Source: Nocardioides marinus | GTDB lineage: Bacteria; Pseudomonadota; Alphaproteobacteria; Rhodobacterales; Rhodobacteraceae | Length of the DNA stretch: 64,000 bases | Direction of reading: 5' to 3' | Assembly (NCBI GenBank): GCA_019801415.1 | Contig: JAHVJD010000003.1 | Span: forward strand, 480,037 to 544,036 | Part shown: piece after piece, positions 8,471 through 17,081 of the stretch | Position numbering within the stretch: position 1 is the first letter of the stretch | Layout: every line of letters begins with the position of its first letter | Notes under the pieces: generated by a model | Seen by the model: the letters and a program-made list of their open reading frames with translations, nothing else | The model's database searches: none | What the model was told of the DNA's origin: nothing | Program-made: the position numbers and the translations under genes

Positions 8471-11467
8471 ATGCGGGTCATGTTTGCCGAGTTCGCCTGC
8501 CTGTCCAACTTCACCTTCCTCACCGGGGCCTCGCATCCGGAGGAATATGTGCGCCGTGCATTGCTGCTGGGGATCGGCGCGATTGCCATCGCCGATGAGA
8601 ACTCGGTGGCGGGAATCGTGCGCGCCCATGCGGAATGTCGCGACATTGCCCGCCGGGTGGCCGAGCGGCAGGCCTGGGACCGGCAGAACAGTCCGATCGG
8701 GCCGCCGCGCCCGGAGGGCCTTTCGCAGCCGCCCTCCTTTCCGGTCTACGGCACCGTGCGGCTGATCCCGGCGGCGCGGCTGGTCTTCACCGATGCGCCG
8801 CCGGTGATCGCCCTGCCGGTGGATCGCATCGGCTGGGGCAGCCTGACCCGGCTGCTCTCCACCGGACGGCTGAGGGCGGAAAAGGGCAGCTGTACCCTGC
8901 AGCTTTCCGACCTGATGGAATTCGCGGACGGGCTGCACCTGCTGCTGGTGCCGCAGGCGGAGCATCTGCCCGGCGGCGCGGGCGGGTGGGGGCCGCATAT
9001 GGAGCGGCTGACGCGCCGCTTTGGTGCCCGCATGCACCTCATGATGGCGCCCGCCTACGATGGCGGCGACCGGGCGCGGTTTGCGCAACTGGCAGAGGCG
9101 GCCAGCCATCTGGGCCTGCCGCTTCTGGCCAGCGCCGCGCCGAAAATGCACCACGGCAGCCGCCGCCGCCTTGGCGATGTGCTGACCGCCATCCGGCTGC
9201 GCTGCAAGGTGGAGGACCTGGGCAGCGCCGCGATGGCCAACGGCGAGCAGCGGCTGCGCTCCGAGGCGGAGCTGCGCCGCCTGTTGCGGGATCATGAGCA
9301 GGCGGTGGACAATGCCGCCCGGCTGGCAGCACAGCTCAGCTTCTCGCTGGATGAGCTGCGCTATGACTACCCGGACGAGGGCAGCGAGAGCGAGACGCCG
9401 CCGCAGCGTCTGCGCAGGCTGGCCGAGGAGGGGCTGAGCTGGCGCTATCCCGGCGGCGCGCCGCAGCGGGTGCGCGCGCTGCTGGAGCATGAGCTCACCC
9501 TGATCGCCAAGCTGAAATACGATCCCTATTTCCTCACCGTGCGCGACATCGTCGCCTTTGCCCGCTCCCGCGGGATCCTGTGCCAGGGGCGGGGGTCCGC
9601 TGCCAATTCGGTGGTCTGTTATTGCCTCGGCGTCACCTCGGTCAGCCCGGAACTGGGCACCATGGTGTTCGAGCGTTTCGTCTCCGAGGCCCGCGACGAG
9701 CCGCCCGACATCGACGTCGATTTCGAGCACGAGCGGCGCGAGGAGGTGATCCAGTGGATCTATGAACGCTACGGCCGCCACCGCGCAGGGCTGTGCGCGA
9801 CGGTGATCCACTACCGCGGCAAACGCGCCATCCGCGAGGTTGGCCGCGCCATGGGGCTGACCGAGGACACGATCTCGGCGATGTCCTCGCAGCTCTGGGG
9901 CTTCTTCAGCACCCAGGGAGTGGAGGCCGAACGCATGCGCGAGATCGGCCTCGACCCGGACAGCCGCCGCCTGCAGCTGACCCTGCAGCTGGTGGAGGAG
10001 ATCATCGGCTTCCCCCGCCACCTGAGCCAGCACGTCGGCGGTTTTGTCATCACCCAAGGGCGCCTGGACGAGCTGGTGCCGATCGAGAACGCCACCATGG
10101 AGGGGCGCACGGTGATCTGCTGGGACAAGGACGACATCGACACGCTCGGCATTCTCAAGGTCGATGTGCTGTCGCTGGGGATGCTCACCTGCATCCGCAA
10201 GGCGTTCGACCTGATGCGGCAGCACCACCAGCTGGACTACAGCCTCGCCACCCTGCCGCCGGAGGATCCCGAGGTCTACAACATGCTGTGCCGCGCCGAC
10301 AGCATCGGGGTGTTCCAGGTCGAAAGCCGGGCGCAGATGAACTTCCTGCCCAGGATGCGGCCGCGCTGTTTCTATGATCTGGTGATCGAGGTCGCCATCG
10401 TCCGCCCCGGCCCGATCCAGGGCGACATGGTGCATCCCTACATCCGCCGCCGCAACAAGGAGGAGCCGGTGCATTTCCCCTCGGATGCGCTGGGCGAGGT
10501 GCTGGGCAAGACCCTTGGCGTGCCGCTGTTCCAGGAGCAGGCGATGCAGATCGCCATCGTCGGCGCCGGGTTTTCGCCCGAGCAGGCCGACCGGTTGCGG
10601 CGCTCGCTCGCGACGTTCAAGAAACACGGCAGCGTCAGTGAATTCCGCAGCCTGTTTTTGCGCGGCATGGCAAAGAACGGCTATGACACGGAGTTCTCCG
10701 AGCGCTGTTTTTCCCAGATCGAGGGCTTCGGCTCCTACGGCTTCCCGGAAAGCCACGCCGCCAGTTTCGCGCTCTTGGTCTATGCCTCGGCCTGGATCAA
10801 GTGCCACCATCCGGGCATCTTTGCCTGCGCGCTTTTGAACTCGCAGCCGATGGGGTTCTACGCGCCTGCCCAGATCGTGCGGGATGCCCGCGCGCATGGG
10901 GTCGAGGTGCGGCCGGTCTGCATCAACAACTCCTACTGGGACAACGTGATGGAGCCGGATGGCCAGGGCGGGCTGGCGCTGCGGCTGGGGTTCCGCCAGA
11001 TCAAGGGTCTGCGCGACGAGGATGCCGCCTGGCTGACGGCGGCGCGCGGCAACGGCTACCACGAGGTCGAGGATGTCTGGCGCAAGGCAGGGCTGGCGCC
11101 GCCGGTGATCGAGCGGCTGGCCGAGGCGGATGCCTTTGCCACGCTGGGCCTCAGCCGGCGCGAGGCCTTGTGGGCGGCCAAGGCGATCACCGCCCGCAAG
11201 CCGCTGCCGCTGTTTGCCCGCGAACTGGAGGGCGAGGGGATTTACGAGCCTGCCGCCGATCTGCCGCAGATGGGGCTGGGCGAAGAGGTGGTGGAGGATT
11301 ACGTCGCCATGCGGCTGTCCTTGCGCGCCCATCCGGTGGCGCTGATCCGGCATCTGCTGACGCCGCAGAACACGGGCGGCGGTGCCGGTGGCAGCCCGGG
11401 GAGTGAGTATTTGGGGAAAGATGAAGCCCGGCGGCAGGGGCAAACCCGCGGGCGGGCGCGCCGATAA
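8471..11467 (+). CDS. dnaE2: Error-prone DNA polymerase DnaE2/ImuC, C-terminally truncated
   Basis: A 998-residue C-family polymerase. The N-terminal PHP domain begins FAEFACLSNFTFLTGASHPEE. The catalytic core keeps GRGSAANSVVCYCLGV, the Asp pair in PDIDVDFEHERRE and the third Asp in ILKVDVLSLGML. Helix-hairpin-helix material follows (DRLRRSLATFK and beyond). The chain reaches LSLRAHPVALIRHLLTPQ, after which full-length members continue for roughly 80-100 residues into an OB-fold. Here it instead runs into low-complexity codons (NTGGGAGGSPGSEYLGKDE) encoded by a dispersed repeat, then stops. The protein normally performs damage-induced mutagenic synthesis with ImuA and ImuB. imuB is about 25 kb away and imuA is not in the window. 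Confidence 0.9.
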   Translation: MRVMFAEFACLSNFTFLTGASHPEEYVRRALLLGIGAIAIADENSVAGIVRAHAECRDIARRVAERQAWDRQNSPIGPPRPEGLSQPPSFPVYGTVRLIPAARLVFTDAPPVIALPVDRIGWGSLTRLLSTGRLRAEKGSCTLQLSDLMEFADGLHLLLVPQAEHLPGGAGGWGPHMERLTRRFGARMHLMMAPAYDGGDRARFAQLAEAASHLGLPLLASAAPKMHHGSRRRLGDVLTAIRLRCKVEDLGSAAMANGEQRLRSEAELRRLLRDHEQAVDNAARLAAQLSFSLDELRYDYPDEGSESETPPQRLRRLAEEGLSWRYPGGAPQRVRALLEHELTLIAKLKYDPYFLTVRDIVAFARSRGILCQGRGSAANSVVCYCLGVTSVSPELGTMVFERFVSEARDEPPDIDVDFEHERREEVIQWIYERYGRHRAGLCATVIHYRGKRAIREVGRAMGLTEDTISAMSSQLWGFFSTQGVEAERMREIGLDPDSRRLQLTLQLVEEIIGFPRHLSQHVGGFVITQGRLDELVPIENATMEGRTVICWDKDDIDTLGILKVDVLSLGMLTCIRKAFDLMRQHHQLDYSLATLPPEDPEVYNMLCRADSIGVFQVESRAQMNFLPRMRPRCFYDLVIEVAIVRPGPIQGDMVHPYIRRRNKEEPVHFPSDALGEVLGKTLGVPLFQEQAMQIAIVGAGFSPEQADRLRRSLATFKKHGSVSEFRSLFLRGMAKNGYDTEFSERCFSQIEGFGSYGFPESHAASFALLVYASAWIKCHHPGIFACALLNSQPMGFYAPAQIVRDARAHGVEVRPVCINNSYWDNVMEPDGQGGLALRLGFRQIKGLRDEDAAWLTAARGNGYHEVEDVWRKAGLAPPVIERLAEADAFATLGLSRREALWAAKAITARKPLPLFARELEGEGIYEPAADLPQMGLGEEVVEDYVAMRLSLRAHPVALIRHLLTPQNTGGGAGGSPGSEYLGKDEARRQGQTRGRARR
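11405..11425 (+). repeat. Second dispersed repeat motif, inside the 3' end of dnaE2
   Basis: GAGTATTTGGGGAAAGATGA matches the minus-strand sequence at 23491-23520 (GAGTATTTCAGGGAAAGATG) apart from the short middle. At 23.5 kb this motif is intergenic and directly adjoins repeat copy 3; here it supplies the last codons of dnaE2. Confidence 0.65.
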
Positions 11468-11553
11468 GGCAGCCTGCGGCCGCAATGGCGGTTCACCCCG
11501 GCGCGGCGAGGCGTTAGAAGGTGGGCAACACAGCCTGTCCCGGAGATGATCTG

Positions 11554-13071
11554 ATGAGCGTACCCAAACCCGTTGTCCTGTGCATTCTTGATGGCTGGGG
11601 CAGCGGCGCGCCGGGCGCGGCCAATGCGCCGCATCTGGCCCATACCCCGACCTTCGATGCCATCATGGCCAAAGGCCCGGTGGCCAGCCTGATCACCCAT
11701 GGCCCCGATGTGGGGCTGCCCAGCGGCCAGATGGGCAACTCCGAGGTGGGGCATACCAACATCGGCGCGGGCCGGGTGGTGGCGATGGACCTGGGCCAGA
11801 TCGACCTTGCGATCGAGGATGGATCCTTCTTTGACAACAAGGCGTTGCAGGATTTCATCGCGCGGTTGAAGGACAGCGGCGGTGCCGCGCATCTGATGGG
11901 GCTGGTGTCGGACGGCGGCGTGCACGGGCATCTGACCCATATCGTTGCGGCGGCGCGCGCGATCACCGATGCCGGGGTGCCGGTCTGGCTGCACGCGATC
12001 ACCGACGGGCGCGACGTGGCGCCGAAATCGGCCTACGGCTATTTCAGCGAGCTGGAGGACAGCCTGCCCGAGGGCGCGCGCATCGCCACCGTCACCGGCC
12101 GCTATTTCGCCATGGACCGCGACAACCGCTGGGAGCGGGTGTCGGAGGCCTATGCCGCGATGGTGCGCGCCGAGGGGCGCAGGGCGGCCAGCGCACATGG
12201 GGCCGTGGACCATGCCTATAACCAGTCCGAGAGCGATGAGTTTATCGGCGCGACCGTCCTGCCGGGGCATGAGGGTATCCGGGACGGCGACGGGTTCTTC
12301 TGTCTCAACTTCCGCGCCGACCGGGCCCGCGAGATCCTGCGCGCCATCGGCGAACCGGGCTTTGCCGAGTTCGACGTGGGCGAGCGCCCGCAGCTGGCGG
12401 CGCTGCTGGGCATGGTGGAATATTCCGAGGGCCACAACGCCTATATGACCACCTGCTATCCCAAGGCGGCGATCGTCAATACGCTGGGGGCCTGGGTGGC
12501 CAAGCAGGGCAAGCGCCAGTTCCGCCTGGCCGAGACCGAGAAATATCCGCATGTGACCTTCTTCCTCAACGGTGGCAAGGAAGAGCCGGAGGCGGGCGAG
12601 GATCGCTACATGCCGAAATCGCCCAAGGTGGCGACCTATGATCTGCAGCCGGAGATGAGCGCGCCGGAGGTGACGGAGAAATTCGTCGAGGCGATCGGGG
12701 CGGGCTATGACCTGATCGTCACCAATTACGCCAATCCCGACATGGTTGGCCACACCGGCGATCTGGCGGCGGCGATCAAGGCCTGCGAGGCGGTGGACCA
12801 GGGGCTGGCGCAGGTCGTCGCCGCGCTGGAGAAGGCGGGCGGCGCGATGATCGTCACCGCCGACCACGGCAACTGCGAGGTGATGGTCGACCCGGAAACC
12901 GGCGGCGCCCATACCGCGCACACGCTGAACCCGGTGCCGGTGGCGCTGGTTGGCGGGCCGGAGGGGGCCCGCTTGCGGGACGGGCGGCTGGCGGATCTGG
13001 CACCGACCATCCTGGAGCTGATGGGGCTGGAGCAGCCCGAAGAGATGACCGGGCAGAGCCTGCTGTCATGA
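11554..13071 (+). CDS. gpmI: 2,3-bisphosphoglycerate-independent phosphoglycerate mutase
   Basis: A 505-residue enzyme of normal length. It starts MSVPKPVVLCILDGWGSG with the metal-binding Asp of LDGWG. The phosphoserine nucleophile lies in GQMGNSEVGHTNIGAGR (Ser63), and TDGRDVAPKSA, FFCLNFRADRAREI, NYANPDMVGHTG and VTADHGNCE supply further metal and substrate ligands. It interconverts 3- and 2-phosphoglycerate in the cytosol, with manganese as the usual cofactor. The ATG at 11554 is preceded by CGGAGATGATCTG. Its stop overlaps the start of the EnvC gene (ATGA), so the two are probably translationally coupled. Confidence 0.96.
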   Translation: MSVPKPVVLCILDGWGSGAPGAANAPHLAHTPTFDAIMAKGPVASLITHGPDVGLPSGQMGNSEVGHTNIGAGRVVAMDLGQIDLAIEDGSFFDNKALQDFIARLKDSGGAAHLMGLVSDGGVHGHLTHIVAAARAITDAGVPVWLHAITDGRDVAPKSAYGYFSELEDSLPEGARIATVTGRYFAMDRDNRWERVSEAYAAMVRAEGRRAASAHGAVDHAYNQSESDEFIGATVLPGHEGIRDGDGFFCLNFRADRAREILRAIGEPGFAEFDVGERPQLAALLGMVEYSEGHNAYMTTCYPKAAIVNTLGAWVAKQGKRQFRLAETEKYPHVTFFLNGGKEEPEAGEDRYMPKSPKVATYDLQPEMSAPEVTEKFVEAIGAGYDLIVTNYANPDMVGHTGDLAAAIKACEAVDQGLAQVVAALEKAGGAMIVTADHGNCEVMVDPETGGAHTAHTLNPVPVALVGGPEGARLRDGRLADLAPTILELMGLEQPEEMTGQSLLS

Positions 13072-14201
13072 GCATGCGCGCGGCTATTCTGTCGCTGGTT
13101 CTGCTGGCCGCGCCGCTGCGCCTGGCGGCGGATCCGGCAGAGGCTGCGCGCGAGGCGGCGGTGCAGCTGGAAGCCGCGTCGGTGCAGTTGCAACAGGCAG
13201 AGAGCTCCCGCGATCGGGTGAAGGCGCTGACCTCCACCGTGCAGGCCTTCGAGGCGGGGCTGGCGGCGATGCGCGACGGGTTGCGCCGGGTGGCGCGGCG
13301 CGAGGCGCAATTGTCGGCGCAGCTGGCGGCGCGGCGGGACGAGGTCTCGGGGTTGCTGGGGATCATCCAGACGATCGAAACCTCGCCGCCGCCCGTGCTG
13401 ATGGTGCATCCGTCCGGCCCCCTGGGGGCGGCGCGCTCGGCGATGATGCTGGCCGAGGTGACCCCGGCCCTGCATGCCCGCGCGCAGGAACTGAAGGCGG
13501 ATCTGGAAGAGGTGCAGAGCCTGCGGCTGCTGCAACAGAGTGCCGCACGCACGCTGGAGGAAGGGCTGAGCGGTGTGCAGGCGGCGCGGGTGCAGCTGTC
13601 GACGGCGATCGCCGACCGCACCAGCCTGCCGCGCCGCTTTACCGCCGACCCGGTGCGGACCGCGATCCTGATTTCCTCGACCGAGACGCTGTCCGGCTTT
13701 GCCGACGGGTTGGCCGATATCGCAGAGGGCGAGATTGCCGCCAGCAACGCCGACATCAGCGAGCTGCGCGGCACCCTGCCGCTGCCGGTCGAAGGGCTGG
13801 TTCTGCGCGGCTACGGTGAGCGGGATGCGGCCGGCATTGCCCGTCCGGGGTTGCTGGTCGCGGCGCGTCCACGGGCGCTGGTCACCGCGCCGACGGCGGC
13901 CACCATCCGCTATCGCGGACCGCTTCTGGACCTGGGCAACGTGGTGATTCTGGAACCGCAGCCGGACACGCTGTTCATCTTTTCCGGTCTGGCCGAGGTC
14001 TTTGGCGAGGCGGGGGAGGTGATTCCGGAGGGCACCCCCGTCGGGTTGATGAGCGGAGAAAATCCCAAGCCGGACGCAATTCTTTCACTAAGCGGTGAAG
14101 GGGGTGGAACTGACCGGACAGAAACGCTCTATATAGAGGTGAGAATGGACAACAGCCCGGTGGACCCGGAAACTTGGTTCCGCACTGGAAAAGGTGGATG
14201 A
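13068..14201 (+). CDS. EnvC-type murein hydrolase activator (degenerate M23/LytM)
   Basis: A 377-residue exported protein: N-terminal signal (residues 1 to about 20, LSLVLLAAPLRLA), a long coiled coil (about 25-230) rich in Ala, Gln, Glu and Leu, and a C-terminal LytM-like domain (about 240-375). The His and Asp zinc ligands of active M23 peptidases are missing (RPGLLVAARP where a His is expected; TLFIFSGLA instead of a His-containing motif). This is the EnvC situation: such proteins activate amidases at the septum instead of cutting murein. It overlaps gpmI by 4 bases and runs to within 8 bases of ctpA. Confidence 0.85.
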   Translation: MSMRAAILSLVLLAAPLRLAADPAEAAREAAVQLEAASVQLQQAESSRDRVKALTSTVQAFEAGLAAMRDGLRRVARREAQLSAQLAARRDEVSGLLGIIQTIETSPPPVLMVHPSGPLGAARSAMMLAEVTPALHARAQELKADLEEVQSLRLLQQSAARTLEEGLSGVQAARVQLSTAIADRTSLPRRFTADPVRTAILISSTETLSGFADGLADIAEGEIAASNADISELRGTLPLPVEGLVLRGYGERDAAGIARPGLLVAARPRALVTAPTAATIRYRGPLLDLGNVVILEPQPDTLFIFSGLAEVFGEAGEVIPEGTPVGLMSGENPKPDAILSLSGEGGGTDRTETLYIEVRMDNSPVDPETWFRTGKGG

Positions 14202-14208
14202 AGGCTTG

Positions 14209-15540
14209 ATGAAAAAATTTGCGATGGCCGCCATTGGCGGCACGCTGGCAGGGATCGTTGCAACAACCTATGTCGCAGGCCCCTTGCTGGCGCAGGAGGG
14301 CGCGCGCGAGGCTAATGTCTATGAGCAGCTGGACCTGTTCGGGGACATCTTTGAACGCATCCGGGCGCAATACGTGGAAGAGGTCGACGAGAAGGAGCTG
14401 ATCGAAGCGGCGATCGGCGGCATGCTGACCTCGCTCGACCCGCACTCCAGCTACCTGTCGCCGGATGACGCCGACCGCATGCGGGTGCAGACCCGCGGCG
14501 AATTCGGCGGTCTCGGCATCGAGGTCACCCAGGAAGAGGGCTTCGTCAAGGTCGTCTCCCCCATCGATGGCACCCCGGCGGATGAGGCCGGCATGGAAGC
14601 CGGCGATTTCATCACCCATGTGGATGGCGAAAGCGTGCTGGGCCTGTCGCTGGACGAGGCGGTGACCATGATGCGCGGGCCGGTGGGCTCGGAGATCGTC
14701 ATCACCGTGGTGCGCGAGGGCGAGCCGGAACCCTTCGACGTGTCGATCATCCGCGACACCATCAAGCTGACCGCGGTGCGGGCGCGCACCGAGGGCGACA
14801 CCGTGGTGATGCGGATCACCACCTTCAACGATCAGACCACGCCGAACCTGGAGGCCGGGCTGAAGAAGCAGATCGAAGAGGCCGGCGGCATGGACAATGT
14901 CAACGGCATCGTGCTGGACCTGCGCAACAACCCCGGCGGTCTGTTGACCCAGGCGATCAAGGTGGCGGATGCCTTCCTCGATTCCGGCGAGATCGTCTCG
15001 ACCCGTGGCCGTAACCCGGAAGACGGCGAGCGTTTCAATGCCACGCCGGGCGACCTGGTCGAGGGCAAGCCGATCGTGGTGCTGATCAACGGCGGTTCGG
15101 CCTCGGCCTCGGAGATCGTGGCGGGCGCCCTGCAGGACCATCGCCGCGCCGTGGTGGTGGGGACACGCTCCTTCGGCAAGGGGTCGGTGCAGACGGTGAT
15201 GCCGCTGAAGGGGGAAGGCGCGATGCGGCTGACCACGGCGCGGTACTACACGCCGTCGGGACGGTCGATCCAGGCGCTGGGCGTGAGCCCGGACATCGTG
15301 GTGGCGCAGCCACGTCGCTCTCCCGCGAATGAGGAGGAGGAGGACAATCCCCGCCGCTCCCGGTCCGAAGCAGATCTGCGCGGCAGCCTGAACAACGATT
15401 CGCTGAGCGAAGACGAAATCCGCCAGATCGAGGCCGAGCGCGAAAAGGCCGAGAAGGCGGCGGAGCTGCGCGAGCAGGATTACCAGCTGGCCTATGCCAT
15501 CGACATCCTGAAAGGGATGGTGGCGCTGGAAACCAAGTAA
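14209..15540 (+). CDS. ctpA: Carboxyl-terminal processing protease, S41 family
   Basis: A 443-residue periplasmic serine protease: signal or anchor segment (about residues 4-29), N-terminal helices including SLDPHSSYLSP, a PDZ domain (about 98-185, GGLGIEV) and the S41 catalytic core. The catalytic Ser is in GGSASASEIV (Ser299) and the general base Lys in SFGKGSVQT (Lys324), 25 residues apart as in Prc. It degrades or trims periplasmic and cell-wall-associated proteins. A Glu/Arg-rich coiled segment follows the protease domain. The ATG at 14209 gives the hydrophobic MKKFAMAAIGG start. Adjacency to envC fits a cell-wall role. Confidence 0.94.
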   Translation: MKKFAMAAIGGTLAGIVATTYVAGPLLAQEGAREANVYEQLDLFGDIFERIRAQYVEEVDEKELIEAAIGGMLTSLDPHSSYLSPDDADRMRVQTRGEFGGLGIEVTQEEGFVKVVSPIDGTPADEAGMEAGDFITHVDGESVLGLSLDEAVTMMRGPVGSEIVITVVREGEPEPFDVSIIRDTIKLTAVRARTEGDTVVMRITTFNDQTTPNLEAGLKKQIEEAGGMDNVNGIVLDLRNNPGGLLTQAIKVADAFLDSGEIVSTRGRNPEDGERFNATPGDLVEGKPIVVLINGGSASASEIVAGALQDHRRAVVVGTRSFGKGSVQTVMPLKGEGAMRLTTARYYTPSGRSIQALGVSPDIVVAQPRRSPANEEEEDNPRRSRSEADLRGSLNNDSLSEDEIRQIEAEREKAEKAAELREQDYQLAYAIDILKGMVALETK

Positions 15541-15568
15541 TCAGGCTGCATGCAGCCAGCAGCAAAGG

Positions 15569-15593
15569 GGCCGTCCGCAAGGGCGGCCTTTTT
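15569..15593 (+). terminator. Rho-independent terminator after ctpA
   Basis: An 8-bp stem GGCCGTCC / GGGCGGCC (one G-T pair) with a GCAA tetraloop, followed by TTTTT. It closes the gpmI-envC-ctpA unit. Confidence 0.85.
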
Positions 15594-16016
15594 CACGTTG
15601 GGCGAGGGGGCTGCCCTCGGGCGGTCGAAGGGTCCGGGTCGTTCCGCTGGTGGGCCGGTAAGGAAGGTGGCGGCGCCGCCGGGGGAGGTTGGACAGGCCC
15701 CCGCGGGGGCTGCTCGGACAAGCTGGCTTGTGCGACCCCCTTTTTATCGGGGCCGGTCTCCGGGTGTGTTGCGCAGGCAGCACCACAGATGCCTGCACCT
15801 GGTATCACGGCCGTTCGGCCATGGCGGGTGATCGATCGGCAGACAGTCTGGCACATGGGGATGAGGTTTGCGTGAAGCAGCCGTACGCCGGGGGCGCAAC
15901 ACGGGGGGGGGCGGAGCCCAGCCGCTGGCCCGTGAGCGGGGGCAGCTGGCGGGAATTTGACAATCAACGCCCGATCTTCGGCGCACAGGTGGGGCAGGCG
16001 GGGCTATGCTGGGGGC
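15594..16016. other. Gene-free interval upstream of ada
   Basis: About 420 bases without a credible gene. It holds several GC-rich hairpins (for example CCCCCGCGGGGG near 15698-15709 and a GACCCCCTTTTTATCGGGG segment near 15735). The open frames here are Pro/Ala-rich without start signals. The ada promoter presumably lies at its right end, but no convincing -35/-10 pair was found. Confidence 0.5.
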
Positions 16017-17081
16017 ATGATGTTTGACCTGCCTGATTCCCACACCCTGTACCACGCCCTGCTGGACCGCGACGACGCCTACGAGGGGCGCGCCTATGTC
16101 GGCGTGACCTCCACCGGCATCTTCTGTCGGCTGACCTGCCCGGCGCGCAAGCCCAAGTACGAGAACTGCCAGTTCTTCGCCACGCCCGGTGCCTGCATCG
16201 AGGCAGGCTTTCGCGCCTGCAAACGCTGCAAGCCGCTGGCGGCGGCGGCCGGGGATGATCCGATGGTGCAGGATCTGCTGGCCCGGCTGGAGGCGCGCCC
16301 AGCCTACCGCTGGGGCGAGGGGGATCTGATACGGCTGGGGCTAGAGCCTTCGACCGTACGGCGGGCCTTCAAGCGGCATTTCGGGATGACGTTCCTCGAG
16401 ATGGCGCGTCAGCGCCGCCTCCGCGAAGGCTTCACCGCGCTGACCGCGGGCGAGCCGGTGATCGCGGCGCAGATCGATGCCGGGTTTGAAAGCGCCAGCG
16501 CCTTTCGCGCGGCCTTCGCGAAACTGGTGGGGATCGCGCCCGGCGCCTTCCGCCGCGATGCGCTGCTGCTGGCGGACTGGATCGACACGCCGCTGGGCGC
16601 GATGATCGCGATCAGCTGCAAGCACCAGCTGCATCTGCTGGAATTTGCCGACCGCAAGGCGCTGCCGCGCGAGGTGGCCAAGCTGCAGAAGGCGCAGCCC
16701 GGGGGCCTGGGCTTTGGTCGGCCGCTGCCGACACAGCAGATCGCCGCGGAGCTGCGCCGGTTCTTTGCCGGGGAAAGCGCGGAGTTCCAGACCCCGCTGG
16801 CGCTGCACGGCACCGCCTTTGAGCGCGAGGTCTGGCGCTATCTGCTGACCGTCCCGGCGGGCGAGACGCGCAGCTATTCGCAGATCGCCTCCGAGCTGGG
16901 GCGGGCCTCGGCGACGCGGGCGGTGGCGCGGGCCAACGGCAGCAACCAGCTGGCGCTGGTGGTGCCCTGCCACCGGGTGCTGTCGGCGGACGGGTCGCTG
17001 ACCGGCTATGGCGGCGGGCTGTGGCGCAAGCAGCGGCTGATCGAGATTGAAACAGGCTACAGACAGAGGGTGTCCGCATGA
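16017..17081 (+). CDS. ada: Bifunctional DNA alkylation repair protein and transcription activator Ada
   Basis: A 354-residue protein with full Ada architecture. The N-terminal zinc methyl-acceptor domain has Cys37, Cys41, Cys68 and Cys71 (FCRLTCPARKP, RACKRCKPL), where Cys37 would accept methyl from phosphotriesters. An AraC-type helix-turn-helix follows (about 85-175, including FKRHFGMTFLEMARQRRL). The C-terminal O6-methylguanine methyltransferase domain has its acceptor in VVPCHRVL (Cys318). Methylated Ada normally activates its own operon. It overlaps the next gene by 4 bases (ATGA). Two adjacent ATGs are possible (16017 or 16020); this makes no functional difference. Confidence 0.95.
   Translation: MMFDLPDSHTLYHALLDRDDAYEGRAYVGVTSTGIFCRLTCPARKPKYENCQFFATPGACIEAGFRACKRCKPLAAAAGDDPMVQDLLARLEARPAYRWGEGDLIRLGLEPSTVRRAFKRHFGMTFLEMARQRRLREGFTALTAGEPVIAAQIDAGFESASAFRAAFAKLVGIAPGAFRRDALLLADWIDTPLGAMIAISCKHQLHLLEFADRKALPREVAKLQKAQPGGLGFGRPLPTQQIAAELRRFFAGESAEFQTPLALHGTAFEREVWRYLLTVPAGETRSYSQIASELGRASATRAVARANGSNQLALVVPCHRVLSADGSLTGYGGGLWRKQRLIEIETGYRQRVSA

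Noticed and set aside
8132..11485. Long minus-strand open frame opposite dnaE2
   Set aside because: Antisense artefact; product has no recognisable domains and dnaE2 is unambiguous.
15593..15967. 124-codon minus-strand frame upstream of ada
   Set aside because: Pro/Ala/Arg-rich, no ribosome binding site, no family resemblance, in a GC-rich hairpin region.
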